A stretch of DNA of 64,000 nt from Solanum dulcamara (taxonomy: Eukaryota > Streptophyta > Magnoliopsida > Solanales > Solanaceae). The stretch is from contig NC_077243.1 of the NCBI RefSeq assembly GCF_947179165.1, positions 45,896,501 to 45,960,500 on the forward strand. The letters run 5' to 3'. The position numbers and the translations under genes were made by a program. The notes beneath the pieces were generated by a model. That model ran no database searches. It worked only from the letters and a program-made list of their open reading frames with translations, and was not told the DNA's origin. Position 1 is the stretch's first letter; each line of letters opens with the position of its first letter. Positions 1 through 11,500 of this stretch are shown piece by piece.

Positions 1-1380
1 ATTCGAACACCTGCATGGGGGTCCAAATGTATGGTTGCTGCAGACCTGCACCTACAAGTAGCCAAGGCAGCAAACAAACATGGTTGTTGTAGTTCTGTAC
101 ATGGGAGTGTGTTGCTTTTGGCATCTGTTGTTGCTGATGCTATTGAACTTCATCTTTCAAGTCTGCACTTTCAGCTTCTGCTCTGTGGTTGAGTTGTTGT
201 TTGGTGTGTGGTTGATCAGTTGTTTGGTGTTGTGTTCCCACAGTATATATATGAAGTTGATGGAGATGTAACATGTTACAGCTACTCATGATATTGTTGT
301 TGGTTCTTTGATGTTGTCTATGAGGTTGTTGGAGTTCCATCTGAGTTCCACTGTTGCCTGTATCTCCAACAACCTGCACAAACAAACAAGCAAACAAACA
401 AGCAAACACACAATTCCAAGAGAAGTTCCAACAGTTCTGAATGTGGTGCCATTCCTCTGTTGCAACTGGCTTCCTCAAATTCTGTATTTGCAATATTGAG
501 AGACTCCCATATGTTGTTTGATGTTGTTGGTTGTTGCAGTGTGTCAGTTCAGCAGCTTCCATGTGTAGGAGTTCTTTAGTATACCTGCACAAGCAACTAA
601 AAGGAAAGCATACAAACCTGCCAATCTGCAGGTTGCTGGAGCTTGCATTTTGGACTTGTAAGTGCTCCTTGTGTACTGCAGATTGTTGGAGCTCATTTGG
701 TGTACCAAATCTCATCATCAATCCTATACTTAATGGACTTAAAGTTTCCACCTATAGGCAGCTTCTTGTTGCCTCCAATGGAGAGATGAGCAGCTCCTTT
801 GAAGGTATCTTATGTGCCTGTACATAACAAATGTAATGGGGCTGCTGTAGCTTAGTTACAGATGTTACAGGGAGGGTGTTGGCATGAATGAGAGGCTGAC
901 TATTTGGTGAAGTCCTAGCATGCCAGGTTGTTGTTTCTCTTTTGTTGATGTAACTTGAACCTGTAAAGACAAGTGACAAGAAGACAAACAAGGAGGATAG
1001 ATGCACAGGCTGCTGCAGGTTCTTTTGTAGCTCCAAGTTACTTCCATAGTAAAGTAGGTTAAGATGCATGTTGTTGCAAGCTACTTCCAAGAGGGGACCC
1101 TTAGTTGTGATCAGGATCATCTCCTTAGGGTACCTGCACCCACCAACAGAAATAGAAAAACACACATACAAACAATTTTGCAAGTTATAGTAACTAATGA
1201 CTTGTAGGTGTTCCTTGTGTGCTTCAAGTTGGTGGAGTTGTTGCTGGGGTGTGTTGATGTTAGAGAATGTGGATGGAAAGCTGAGTGTGCTGCTCCATAG
1301 AAGCCCCAGGATATTGCAGCCCTTATAGCAGTTCCAAAGAGGGCCTAAGCAAAAACAATCAAACAAAGACAAGCTACCAA
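1..1380. other. Non-LTR block with repeated Y-tract/CAG modules, unclassified
   Basis: This stretch does not resemble the LTR families elsewhere in the window. The minus strand carries imperfectly repeated modules: a pyrimidine/T-rich tract ending in CAG|GT or similar, seen on the plus strand as ACCTGCA(C) followed by A/C-rich sequence near 43, 372, 583, 959 and 1132, each near a GGTTGTTGGAG-like motif. One minus-strand frame is open from 1372 to 140 (about 410 codons) apart from a single stop at 752-754. The translation is rich in Gln, Asn, His, Leu and Cys and repeats a short AHKEHLQV-like motif twice (VHKEHLQV in the second copy). I do not recognise a family. It could be degenerate repeat DNA, a fragment of an intron-rich locus, or chance openness. 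The junction with LTR A1 lies near 1380. Confidence 0.4.
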
Positions 1381-4079
1381 ATATAACTTCTTGTGTACAG
1401 TTTCGTTTTGAATGATTTAATATGTTTTGGAAAGGTATTTCAGAGGTCGATAACTTTTGTTCAGACTCTAAAATCCAATTTTACATGTAACAGCTCGAAA
1501 AAGGGTGATGAAGTGTAGAGGAGGTACTGCCCAGATTTGGTTTTGGAAATCCTACACGGACAGCTGTGAGTATTTTGGTCATATCTTTTTGAACAAAATT
1601 GATGTAGGGATGATTCGAATTTTTTTACGACCCTAAGACACATTTCCATAACTTTCATGAAGGATGTAAATCCTGTTTCCCTCCATTACCCCTTCGAAAC
1701 GAAGCGACAAGGTAAAACAGTAAGCTTTCCAGATTTCACATTTTGGATAGTTTTGGCGAGTTTGACAAGTTTAACGTAAGGTAAGGGTTCTTCTTTAAAT
1801 TTGAGCTTTATGTGTTCTGATGGAGCATGTTACACGACCTATTGGTGGCTGTAAATATGAAAATGGCTTAGAAATACTTGGCGTTCGGAATAAACTAATT
1901 TGTAGTCGTTATAGTTGAATTGTTGTCGAAACAAAGTGTTGTTCTTGTGAGTTGCTCTGCAGGGGTGCGGCTTGTTGTTGCAGGGCCTGAATATGTCCTA
2001 ATGTGGGTTAGGGTGCTGCTGGTCGAAGCCACATGACCCCTCGTTACGTATAATTAAAGGCGTCACAAAATAAAGGCTAGACGCCCTATTTTGATATCGT
2101 TTTTTTGAATAAGTCGTTTGGAGTTTATGCTGTATATTGTTGGTATGAATTGCTGTAGGTTGTTGTTGTTGGTTGGCTGTAGGTCTTAGGGACCTAATTG
2201 GAAATTTGGATAGGACACATTATAGGGAAGGTGCTGCCCAATTTTCGTTAACGCCTTAACAAACTAAAGGACTAGCCGAGGAAACGACTAAGGAAATAGA
2301 TTCCATTAATATTAAGGCGTAACCTCAGATGCTGAAAAGTTAAGAGTAGTTGATCTTCGTATTACTTTATATTGAATAGGTTCAGAAGACGATGAGGCGA
2401 GCAGGATAAAGGGTAACTCCCAAGAGGTATGTAAAGCTTTCTCTTGGCATGTTTTGGTATAAGTTCGTACAGCTCTCTTTCTTTCCTTTTGGCAAGTTTT
2501 AGCCTTAAGTGAAGTGTGTGTGGAATGTGGGGATAATTCCATTCCCAAAACTCCAAGTATGCCTCATAACCCATATCCACTGCTTAGTATTGGAATTTCT
2601 GCAAGAATTGAGTATTGTCAGGCTTCTATGTGTTAAACACTAGTATGTGGAAAGCTATCTCTCATTTTCTTTGATACGTATTTGGTACGAAAGTGAGATT
2701 ATGATGCCATAATGATTCACTGAGCCCCATGATGGGCCGGGTATGAAATATGTGTATGCAGATCCCATAAAGGAAAGTACAGACCATATATAGTTTATTC
2801 TCTTTCTTCTTCTAGCATGTCTTAGTTGTAGGTTAAACATGATATGAGTTCTGGGGTAACTCCATTCTTAGCATCTCTTATTTACGTCTGAATATCGAAC
2901 TTTTATAATAATCGAATTATTTCCCTGGAAACTTTTATATGTTAAAAAGGTAACAAATGTACAGGCTCCAAGTCTTACAGACTATATGTTAACAAATGTT
3001 TCTGGTTCCATAAGCGATTTGGCTTTACTTTAGTACATGTCTAGGAGCCCCGAGATTATAATTGAGACAACCCATAATGGCATTTAGAGGACACTCGAGA
3101 TGACTACACCGTTACTCGGGTTCTTAAATAAAAGCTTAACTTTCTTATTCTGTCGAGTCTCTGATAACGATTTAAATTGCATATAGTTACTCACTACTCT
3201 ACTCGTGTATACCGTAACACTTCTTTCCTTGAGTCCCGGGCTAGGATATGTTCTCATGCACAGTTCACTGCATTATTCACTGAGTCCCTCAATAGAGGGC
3301 CAGGATACGTGTATAAATATATGATGATGTGTTGTAATAAGGTGGTGATGGCACTGGGGCCATGATGGTTTTACAGAGATGACTTTAAAGAGATGATTCA
3401 CTGGACCCCCGAAAGGGTCGGCTATATGATATGACTCGAACATGCATGTTTTTGTAATTCATAAAGTACAGGTACAGGTTTCTGAATTGATATCTTATCC
3501 CCTGATTCTCTATCTCAGATATGTTTCCAGTTGTATTATATGATGTTTTACATACTCAGTACACATATCGTACTGACCCCCTTTCTCGGGGGGCTGCGTT
3601 CATGCCCGCAGGTACAGATACAGATTTTGGGAGTCTATCAGCTTAGGATTCCATGCAGCTCAGCTGGAAGAGGCTCCATTGTATCGGAGCCTAGTTTTTG
3701 ATACTGTCCACGGATGTATAGAAATTGTTTTATCCATTCAGGGGTACGGCGGGGGCCCTGTCCCGCCATATGTTGTCATTTATATGTTTAGAGGTCTGCA
3801 AACATGTATATGTGGGTTTTGTATGTCAGTTTGATTAAGCTGGGTCTACATGATATATGATATATGTTATTATGTTATGGCAGCCTTGTCGGCTTGCGTG
3901 CCTTGTCATGTTGTGATACAAACAAAAAGGGCTACAATTTATGAAAATATTATCGCCTAGTGGGGCTCTGTTACATGATATTGTCTTATTTATGATTCAA
4001 TGTGACCTCAGCTAATAGATATGTGTATGGGGGGTCCAGGTCGGACCCTAGTCATGGTCTACGGGGTTGGGTCGTGACA
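1381..4079 (+). mobile_element. LTR A1, 5'-truncated Ty3/gypsy LTR (solo or fragment)
   Basis: The sequence is collinear with the last ~2.7 kb of the complete LTRs A2 (44173-47722) and A3 (52883-56416). It includes the ACTTCTTGTGTACAG start of homology, the region of clustered CCCC...GGGCCGG motifs, and the terminal GGGTTGGGTCGTGACA. It ends at 4079 and the sequence continues directly into the interior of a different LTR (4080 on). This suggests that A1 inserted into the 5' LTR of E2, with the other target half outside the window. The 5' 0.85 kb, with the promoter part, is missing or displaced by 1-1380. No primer-binding site follows it, so it looks like a solo LTR or a 3' LTR. Confidence 0.8.
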
Positions 4080-5101
4080 TGTCTATTCTTCCTTTTGGAT
4101 GGTCTTAAGTATAAATGTAATAGCATATGATATGAGGTAGAGGTAGTTCTAGTTATAAGCTCCAGGTATAACTTGTGACTTTTATTTACTACTTGGTATT
4201 AGAATTCTTAAAATAGTTGAGCTACTACCCTGGAGTCTCCTATCTGCTGAATAATACTTAAATGTGTCATCTCCTATTCCTAAAGTCTCTGCAACGACAA
4301 ATATCTCTACTTCCAAAAGCTATTTAACCTTGTCTCGATACACGTCTACGATTCCTAAAACTCTAGTTGATATGCTCTGTAACGATGTTTAGAAGATACT
4401 TAAGATGATCACTACTCTGATCTTCAGGTGAGGATTCACTTGACTGTTTCATTGAGTTTCAAATAATGACTTAGTTGCATATAGTTTCTCACTACTCTAC
4501 TCGAGCACACTATAACCCATCTTCCTCCGAGTCCCATAAGGGGGCTGGGAATGCAGTCGTGATATGTTATGCTTTATATACTCAGTACATATGTCGTACT
4601 GACCCCCCATTCTCCGGGGGGCTACATTTAATGCCTGCAGGTATAGATGTTCATTTTGGAGATCGGTCAGCTTAGGAGTTCCTCTCAGCTATGTCGAAAG
4701 TGCATCACTATCCTTGAGCCTAATTTTTGAAACTTGTCATTTAATATACATATTTATTTATTCAGGGGTACGACGGGGGCCTTGTCCCAGCATATGATGC
4801 AGTTATTACTCTTGGAGCTCTGTAGACATGTGTATGTGGGTTATTTGTTAGTCTATTTCAGTTGTGCTCCTACGACGTATTGCAAATTTTTTCATAGTAT
4901 GGCAGCCTCGTCGGCTAGCATGCCCTTTCCTGTTATGATACAGGTGAATGAGGCTATAGGTTCCTGAAAAAAAGTTTTGACCCATTGGGGTTTGTATATA
5001 GCATCACATCACACACGGTGCAACTTAAGGGTAGCTGATAAATACGTATAAGGGGGTCCAAGTCAGACCCCAGTCGCGGCCTACGGGATTGGGTCATGAT
5101 A
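4080..5101 (+). repeat. E2 5' LTR, 3' portion only
   Basis: This matches the last ~1 kb of E2's 3' LTR out of register: 4080 corresponds to about 10247. The end is GGGTCATGATA rather than the usual ...GTGACA, so the terminal CA has mutated to TA. Its 5' two thirds are absent because LTR A1 intervenes. Confidence 0.8.
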
Positions 5102-5105
5102 GAAG

Positions 5106-5117
5106 TGGTATCAGAGT
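5106..5117 (+). promoter_or_regulatory. E2 primer-binding site (initiator-Met tRNA)
   Basis: TGGTATCAGAGT lies 4 nt after the LTR end. It complements the 3' end of plant tRNA-iMet at 11 of 12 positions, where minus-strand DNA synthesis would be primed. Confidence 0.85.
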
Positions 5118-7340
5118 AGTTCGTCCTTGGAATGTCTACAGACCATGTCTAATAGAGTCTTGTCTATCGGTGTGTTGTGCACCACATCTATAGAACGGAG
5201 GATACATGATATTTAGAATGTTACTTTCTTTCATATCTAAGATCGTGCGATAGAGCCGAGTCATAAGAAATGAAATTCCTCATATTAACCAATAAATTTA
5301 GCAAGAGGACCACATCGATAGAAGCAAGCAACCGGCGATATCGGAAGTTACACAGCACGGAGGTAAGCAACGGCATAAAAGACATATATCAGGTAAGGTA
5401 TTGAAATGCGATTGACATATACAATTGAAAAGTGAAAGGAAAGGTAAACAGGAAAGTGTAACAGGTGTAGTTGGAGTGGACATAACAGGTAAGTCCATTT
5501 TCATACTGTTAATTGTGGGCGACCTGTGTGGCTGCAAGATGAGATGATATGACTATATATGTGTGCCCTATGTGGCTCTAATCTGATATGATATGAATAT
5601 ATACATATGTGCCCTGTGAGGCATTATTGGTATTTTCTGCGTGCAAGTGTTGAGATAGTAAGAAATACAGAGGAAACTCTGCCCAAATTTTTGTAGAAAT
5701 AAAAAGAAAGTGAGATACAGGGTTGTAGTATGTCTTGAAAGGTTGTGCTCACAACAATGATGAGATTTGACTAAACAAGTATGGCCGAACTCGAGAAATA
5801 AGCTAATTGCGAAATTAATGACAATAGAAACTAGGAGGTCAATATCGGTATAGTAGAACGAAGTTGGAAAGGACCTAAAAGCCAACGAAGCTGACTTAGG
5901 AAAGACTAATAGATCTGAATAGAACGATATATTAAGGCACCGACTGAACTGGTACATAAGGATAAACTATGACAAGTTATAGTTAAAAGAAGTAACAATA
6001 TGATGAAGACAAGAGTACAAGGGACAAAGGATGGTGACAGATGCAAAGTATTAATAAGACACCTTGTGAGACGTTAAGGATAAGACTAACTAAGAAGGGT
6101 AAGTAACCCATAGTAAGAATCGTGAAGAAGGTTAAACAGTATTATACTATGGGATTGAATGCGAACAAGATACTATGTAAATATAACAAAGTTTGTTATG
6201 AGAGTAAGGAAAGCCTAGTAAAGAAGTAATTGAAGGATACGAGGTGATTTAGGAAGAATGGAAGGGCAAATAGTGAATGAGTAAGAAGGACTTGCACAAC
6301 TTTATAGGGAGAGTTCAGAATAAAAGGTCAAAGGATAGCGAAAGTGAAAACGAGTGACAAGATAGGATGAATGCCAGAAATGACTGGTATACTAAGAGCA
6401 AATACAGATAAACAAGAAATGTTTTGAAAACAAGAAATGAAGCTCATATAAAACTAATGTTTTTCGGAGGATATAAGAGTAACATGGAACTTCTTAAGCA
6501 CAAAAACAAATGGACATAGACAAGAGGAGTGAAAGGATTAATAGGGGAGGCACTCGAGATAGATGTGATTAATTAAGTATGAGTATCGAACGAAAAGGAA
6601 AATGGATAGTTATGAACTGAAGGCATAGTACGATAAAAAGGTGATAATATAAGCCCACTACTACAACGAAGTTGATATGGTGTTAAATAGGAGTAGAAGT
6701 GAGCCTTAAGCACATGACAAAGATAAAAGCTCATGAGGCACAAAGAAGTACTATGTATACGTGACTCCACTTTGGAGATTATTGAGATCCTGTAAGGAGA
6801 GAGAATGTCGATTTATAGAACAACTGCTGCATTATGAGGTTATTAGAAGAATAAGTCGTATCCACTAGAATTAGGCTAGTGTTATGATGAAGCTTGACAC
6901 ACGGATCACCAAAGTATAAGTACTCTCGAGTGGAGAGTTTGAACAGATCATGGGCACAAGCCAATTTTTGATTGGGATGAATGGAATATGGCTTTGAATG
7001 CACTGCTACATTACGGATGTTACTCGAGTATCAACCGTCAGATGAGATTTTATATGATATAATGCGAATACCAAAGCACCCTATGGTTGTGCTAGGGGTT
7101 CTTATAAGAGCAGTCAAACGTATGGACGATCTAACAGAAGATGTGGACATAGTGCAGCATGTTAAAAATGTTGGAGTAGAATCATTCGCGTGTGAATAAC
7201 TGAAAATAAACAGAGGATGACATGGGTACACCCTAAAAGGGGGGAAGTGGACAAGAGAAATACAAGACTAAGAGAAATCAACTGACGCTATCGTGTGTAC
7301 ATGGGAACGCTTAAACTTTAAACGAGACCCCATAAGGGAT
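5118..7340 (+). other. E2 leader/internal domain without gag
   Basis: In place of gag there is purine-rich, stop-filled sequence with no sense-strand reading frame. It is collinear with the internal domains of E7 (61863-64000), E5 (minus, about 28870-30722) and E6. Near the 5' end are consensus-like splice-donor strings (CAGGTAAG(T) type) around 5363, 5392 and 5487. At about 5515-5625 there is a two- to threefold degenerate tandem repeat of a GCCCTGTGTGGCT unit with TATATATG spacers. An antisense ORF overlaps it and is listed separately. The collinearity across copies shows that this noncoding body is what the family propagates. Confidence 0.7.
5568..5957 (-). other. Antisense ORF (130 codons) shared by family members
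   Basis: This ORF opens MYQFSRCL and is antisense to the element. Related ORFs lie at the same place in E5 (29946-30287), E6 unit 1 (39900-40394) and E7 (62453-62719). All share SFPTSFYYT-like and SHHCCEHN-like stretches. The protein is rich in Ser, Leu, Phe, Tyr and Ile and matches nothing I know. It opens less than 600 bp after the primer-binding site. Copies differ in length, and E6 units 2 and 3 have lost the ATG (ATGTATCAA reads GTATATCAA). It may simply be a low-stop antisense frame in purine-rich DNA; I consider a functional protein unlikely. Confidence 0.35.
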
Positions 7341-7441
7341 GGACACGATCATACCCTCACCACTGCATCGGATTTTGTCAAAACTCTAAAGTTAAGCGTG
7401 CTTGGATAAGAGTAGCACTGGGATGGGTGACCCCCTGGGAA
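7341..7441 (+). pseudogene. 5S rRNA-derived segment inside element E2
   Basis: The segment is alignable without large gaps to about the first 100 nt of plant 5S rRNA. The start reads GGACACGATCATACC (5S: GGATGCGATCATACC). The A-box region AAAGTTAAGCGTGCTTGG is intact. Next come ATAAGAGTAG, where the intermediate element GCGAGAGTAG is expected, and GGATGGGTGACC plus CCCTGGGA, the C-box region. The last ~20 nt of 5S and any downstream T-run terminator are missing. It lies in the same sense as the element, between the leader and the integrase remnant. It is a pseudogene in rRNA terms; residual pol III promoter activity is possible but unproven. Confidence 0.88.
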
Positions 7442-7974
7442 ATAAAGAAGGAAACGAAACAAGTATGGCAAAAGAGACTGTAAGTGCGCGGTAGTACAAT
7501 GACACATGTAGAGCATTGTAAGCCAAGAGCAGGAAAGATTAAAACTAAAATGGAATGCACTTCATGCAAATAGCACAAGAATAGTTGTGTGGCCTACGAA
7601 CATTAGCATATTAAGAGTAAGGCCAATGGATTACTCGATAAAAAGAAGTCGGTAATAGCAATGTGATGGACACATCTAGAATTGATTAAGGAAAAGTTTA
7701 AGATGGTTCGAGGCAGAACTAGTAAGATATAATCGATATTAAGGACAAAAGCCTTAGTGGAGCCCTGACCTCGACTGAAGGAGGTAAGCTGCTAGTATAG
7801 CGATACTAAAGCATTTTCTAAATTTCTCCAAGTACCTACACGCGTTTGTGTAAGAATTATAACATAATGTTTGGTAATAAAACTGGAAGGAAGATCTGAG
7901 TAAAAGAGCAAGATAGCATACCTAAGGTGTTACAAGTTGAATTAAGAGGAATTGTATAATAGCTTCAATGAAGT
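7442..7974 (+). other. E2 internal segment between 5S-like and integrase remnant
   Basis: No reading frame is recognisable. The segment is collinear with E5 (minus, about 28330-28846), so it belongs to the shared family body. A GTACAATGACACATGTAGAG-like stretch and the CCTTAGTGGAGCCCTGACC stretch are common to both copies. I see no motif that would assign it to reverse transcriptase or RNase H. Confidence 0.5.
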
Positions 7975-8425
7975 GGAGCATCAGAGGCTTGATAGCTTGT
8001 TATGGGGGATGGGAATCCCGACTCGGAAATGGAAGGAAATTAAGGTAGGTTATAGTCCAAGATGACCTCACACTCTACGGAAGTATAAGTTTATATGGGT
8101 TATGATGGATAAAGCTACCTATAAGTGAGACCTACTGTCCGATTTGAAGCAATACATTCAGTTTTCACAGATCAATACTCCGCAAGTATATAAACGACCC
8201 TCCCAGAATATTTCCCGAGGAGGAGGGCTATGTAATAGAGAGTTATCCTACGAGGGGCAACTTATTGCCATCCTGGATTGGCAGATTAAAAGGGGTGCGA
8301 ACTAAGGACGTAGCTTTTGTCAAGGTGTTGTGGCGGAATAAGAATCGTGAAGAAATAACTTGGGAAACTGAAGAGGCTATGAAACACAGGTATCCATACC
8401 TATTTCCAAATGTCTACGGGTAAAC
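7975..8425 (+). pseudogene. Integrase (pol C-terminal) remnant of E2
   Basis: The frame-by-frame translation shows EHQRLDSLL then IPTRKWKEI, corresponding to the Ty3/gypsy HQRPGGLL...P.WKWE motif before the integrase core. KFIWVMMDKAT follows, corresponding to the FD/SIWVIVDRLTK motif. It then jumps to the C-terminal part: LSDLKQYIQFS...YKRP, ELSYEGQLIAILDWQIKR and KHRYPYLF-type sequence. The catalytic core is therefore deleted. The residue before 'VGLP' that should be the first catalytic Asp is Gly (GGT, 8048-8050), and a TGA at 8063-8065 interrupts the frame; frameshifts follow. E5 shares both defects. Confidence 0.82.
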
Positions 8426-8533
8426 CCCCACTACTAGAACTCATATATTAAGTGCTTAGATAAAAATGTATGTTATTGCAATAGAAGGGAATCTCCCTAC
8501 AGTTTGTATAAAGTCTTAAGGGAAGTTTTATTT

Positions 8534-8569
8534 AACATTCGGGGACGAATGTTCTAAAGGAGAGAAGGA
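8534..8569 (+). promoter_or_regulatory. E2 hairpin and polypurine tract
   Basis: AACATTCG (8534-8541) and CGAATGTT (8546-8553) form a perfect 8-bp inverted repeat with a 4-nt loop. It is followed by the purine-rich AAAGGAGAGAAGGA ending just before the LTR. The purine tract is the plus-strand priming site. The hairpin recurs in E5 (27369-27388) and in degraded form in E6. Confidence 0.75.
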
Positions 8570-11500
8570 TGTTACACCCCACACTCTCGAGCTCAGAATG
8601 TCTCTTAAGTTCTTTAGACATTATCATGTGAGCCGGATAAGCGATGACACTATCAAACGACTCCAAGGAAAGGAGAATGTGATACCCTATAGTAGAGAAA
8701 GTTGGAAATAGAGTCATAAGAATCTGGAAGGAATTGGAGGACAAGTAATGAGTCATAGGACTCGATTTACCTACGTAAGCTACAAATTTAGAAGTCTTAT
8801 ACACTTGAGTTGCTTAAGGACATACCAAGCTTAAGTAGCATGGATTACATAGGCTCCTAAAATAAGACGAGATTATGAACCCACGAGGAAGGGGAAAAGA
8901 TGACATATGGCAGCAAATGGAGGAGCGACATGTGGCAGAACCTCAAGCAAGCAGGTGATGCACCTACTTAGGGTCAAGTAGGTGATGCAGTTGCTTGGGG
9001 GGGTGGACCCCACTGCCAATCATGGCTTGACACATGTCACCCTGAGGGGATGACATGTGTCACCTCCAAGTCAGCCATTATATACATGTTAAATGAATCA
9101 TAACTTCATTCCCTATCCAAAAAAATCTGCAGCAAGCAAATAAAAGAAAGCAAACCCTTGCTTAGAGAGAAAGTAGCGACGGCTTGGAGAAAAAATAGGT
9201 AAATCCCGATTTCGCTCTGTAAATTAATTATAAAGCATATACCACAATGCTATGGTGGTATTAGAAGTATAAATCATGGATTGGTTTAGACAAAATGGAC
9301 AGCAACCAGTCCACACAGTTTCAGCGCGCTAAGAAGGGTTCTGAGGTGCGATTTTGGCTAGTTTGGCCAATTTCGGTAAGGTAATGTTTCTCCTTTAAAT
9401 TTGTACTTTATGGGATTGTTATGGAGTTTATTATGTACCTTATATACTAATGGAAGTATGGAAAAATCGTGGGGATGCTCAGCGAAAGAAACAATCTAAA
9501 TTGAAGTTGTCGTAGTTAAATTGTAGTCAAAAAGAGGTGTTGTGTATGTGGAGGCTGCTGCAGGTGTGTGGTAGTGTGTTGCAGGGTCTAAGTGTGTTAT
9601 AAAATAGGTGTGAAAGTTTCTGGTTGCATCCACACGATTCCATGCTTCGTATGATTAAAGGTTTCGCAAAATAGAAACTAGAAACCCTATTTTGGATATC
9701 GTAATTTCGAGCGAGTCGTTCGGAGGCTGTAATGTATAATGTTGCAAAGTTTTATATATATATAAGCTTCTGGTTATGTTGTTGGTTGTCTGTAGATATT
9801 AGGGACGTGATTGGGAATTTGGATAGGGCACATTATAGGGGAGGTGATCTCCGATTTTCATTAACGCCTTAACTAGTGAAGGAACTAGTCGAGAAGGCTA
9901 GCGAGGGAATTGGGTTTATGAATACTTCTAAGTAATGTAAGAAGATGAAAGGTCTAAAAAGGTTGATGTTCGTATTGATTTCATGTTGCCTAGTTTCACG
10001 GGACAACAAGGCGACCTGGACAAAGACTAACCCATAACAGGTATGTAGAGATATTCTTCTTTTCTTTTGGGCATGTCTTAGGTATAAGCTATGAATGGTT
10101 TGTATATGAAATTTGGGTATAATTCCACTCGTGAAACTCCAAGTGTAATTCATAAACTGTATTCACTTTGTAATGTTAAGACTCTTGTAATAGTTGAGTT
10201 ATTGCCTTTCCAGGCTGCTAGATCATGAATAGTAGTATAAGTAAAGCCTGTCTGTTCTTCCTTTTGGAAGGTCTTAAGTATAAATGTAATAGCATATCAT
10301 ATAAGGTCCAGGTAGTTCTAGTTATAAGCTCTAGGTATAACTTGTGACTTTTATTTACTACTTGGTATTTAAATTCTTAAAATAGTTGAGCTACTACCCT
10401 CGAGTCTCCTATCTGCTGAATAATACTTGAATGTGTCAGCTCCTATTCCTAAAGTCTCTGCGATGACAAATGTCTCTTCTTCCATAAGCTGTTTAACCTT
10501 GTCTCGATACACGTCTATGATTCCTGAAACTCCAGTTGATATGATCCGTAACGATGTTTATAAGATACTTAAGACGATCACTACTCTGATCTTCAGGTGA
10601 CGATTCACTTGACTGTTTCATTGAGTCTCAAATGATGACTTAGTTGCATATAGTTTCTCACTACTCTACTCGAGCACACTGTAACCCATCTTCCTTCGAG
10701 TCCCATAAGGGGGTTGGGAATGCGATCGTGCATAGTTTTACTATTCGTTCACCGAGTTCCAGGCCAGCTATATATATGTATGAAGTATACGAAGGGGAAA
10801 TGCCGTATACGATGAAGTGAAGCATATGATGATGCCATATGTGATGATGCTCGTCACCGCATCCCAAGCCGGATATATATATATGATGATATGATGGAAA
10901 ATGTGGATTAAGTCGTATGTTCTTAGACATTGTTTTAAATTACGGATTGGGCCAAACATTTCTCGACATATTTTACTGTATGATGATGGTACGCTATAGA
11001 TGTACACTACTCTTTCACCGAGTCCCTCACTAAATGGCCGGATACTTTATGTAGGCATGCATATGAAAATATAGGGATACATTTGTGACCTTGAGCCCTA
11101 GAGTGGACCGGATATACTGTGATGACATACAAAATGAAGTTGTATACGATGATATAATGTAGTAAATGACGACATGATAAAATGATATACATGATGATAT
11201 GACGACAAATGATTATGATGAAATGATTATGATACAGAGTTCACTAGAGACCCGGATACAGGCTATGATAAGGTATATGACTGCATGTCCTAAGCGGCAA
11301 GTACAATAATCTGTTAACTGTTATATAGGTCTTCTGTATCCCTATTTTAGTTGTTGTTTCAGTTATGATATGTTATGCTTTATATACTCAGTACATATAT
11401 CGTACTGACCTCCTGTTCTTCGAGCGACTCCATTTCATGCCCACAGGTACAAATGTTCATTTTGGAGATCGGTCAGCTTAGGAGTTCCTCTCAGCTATGT

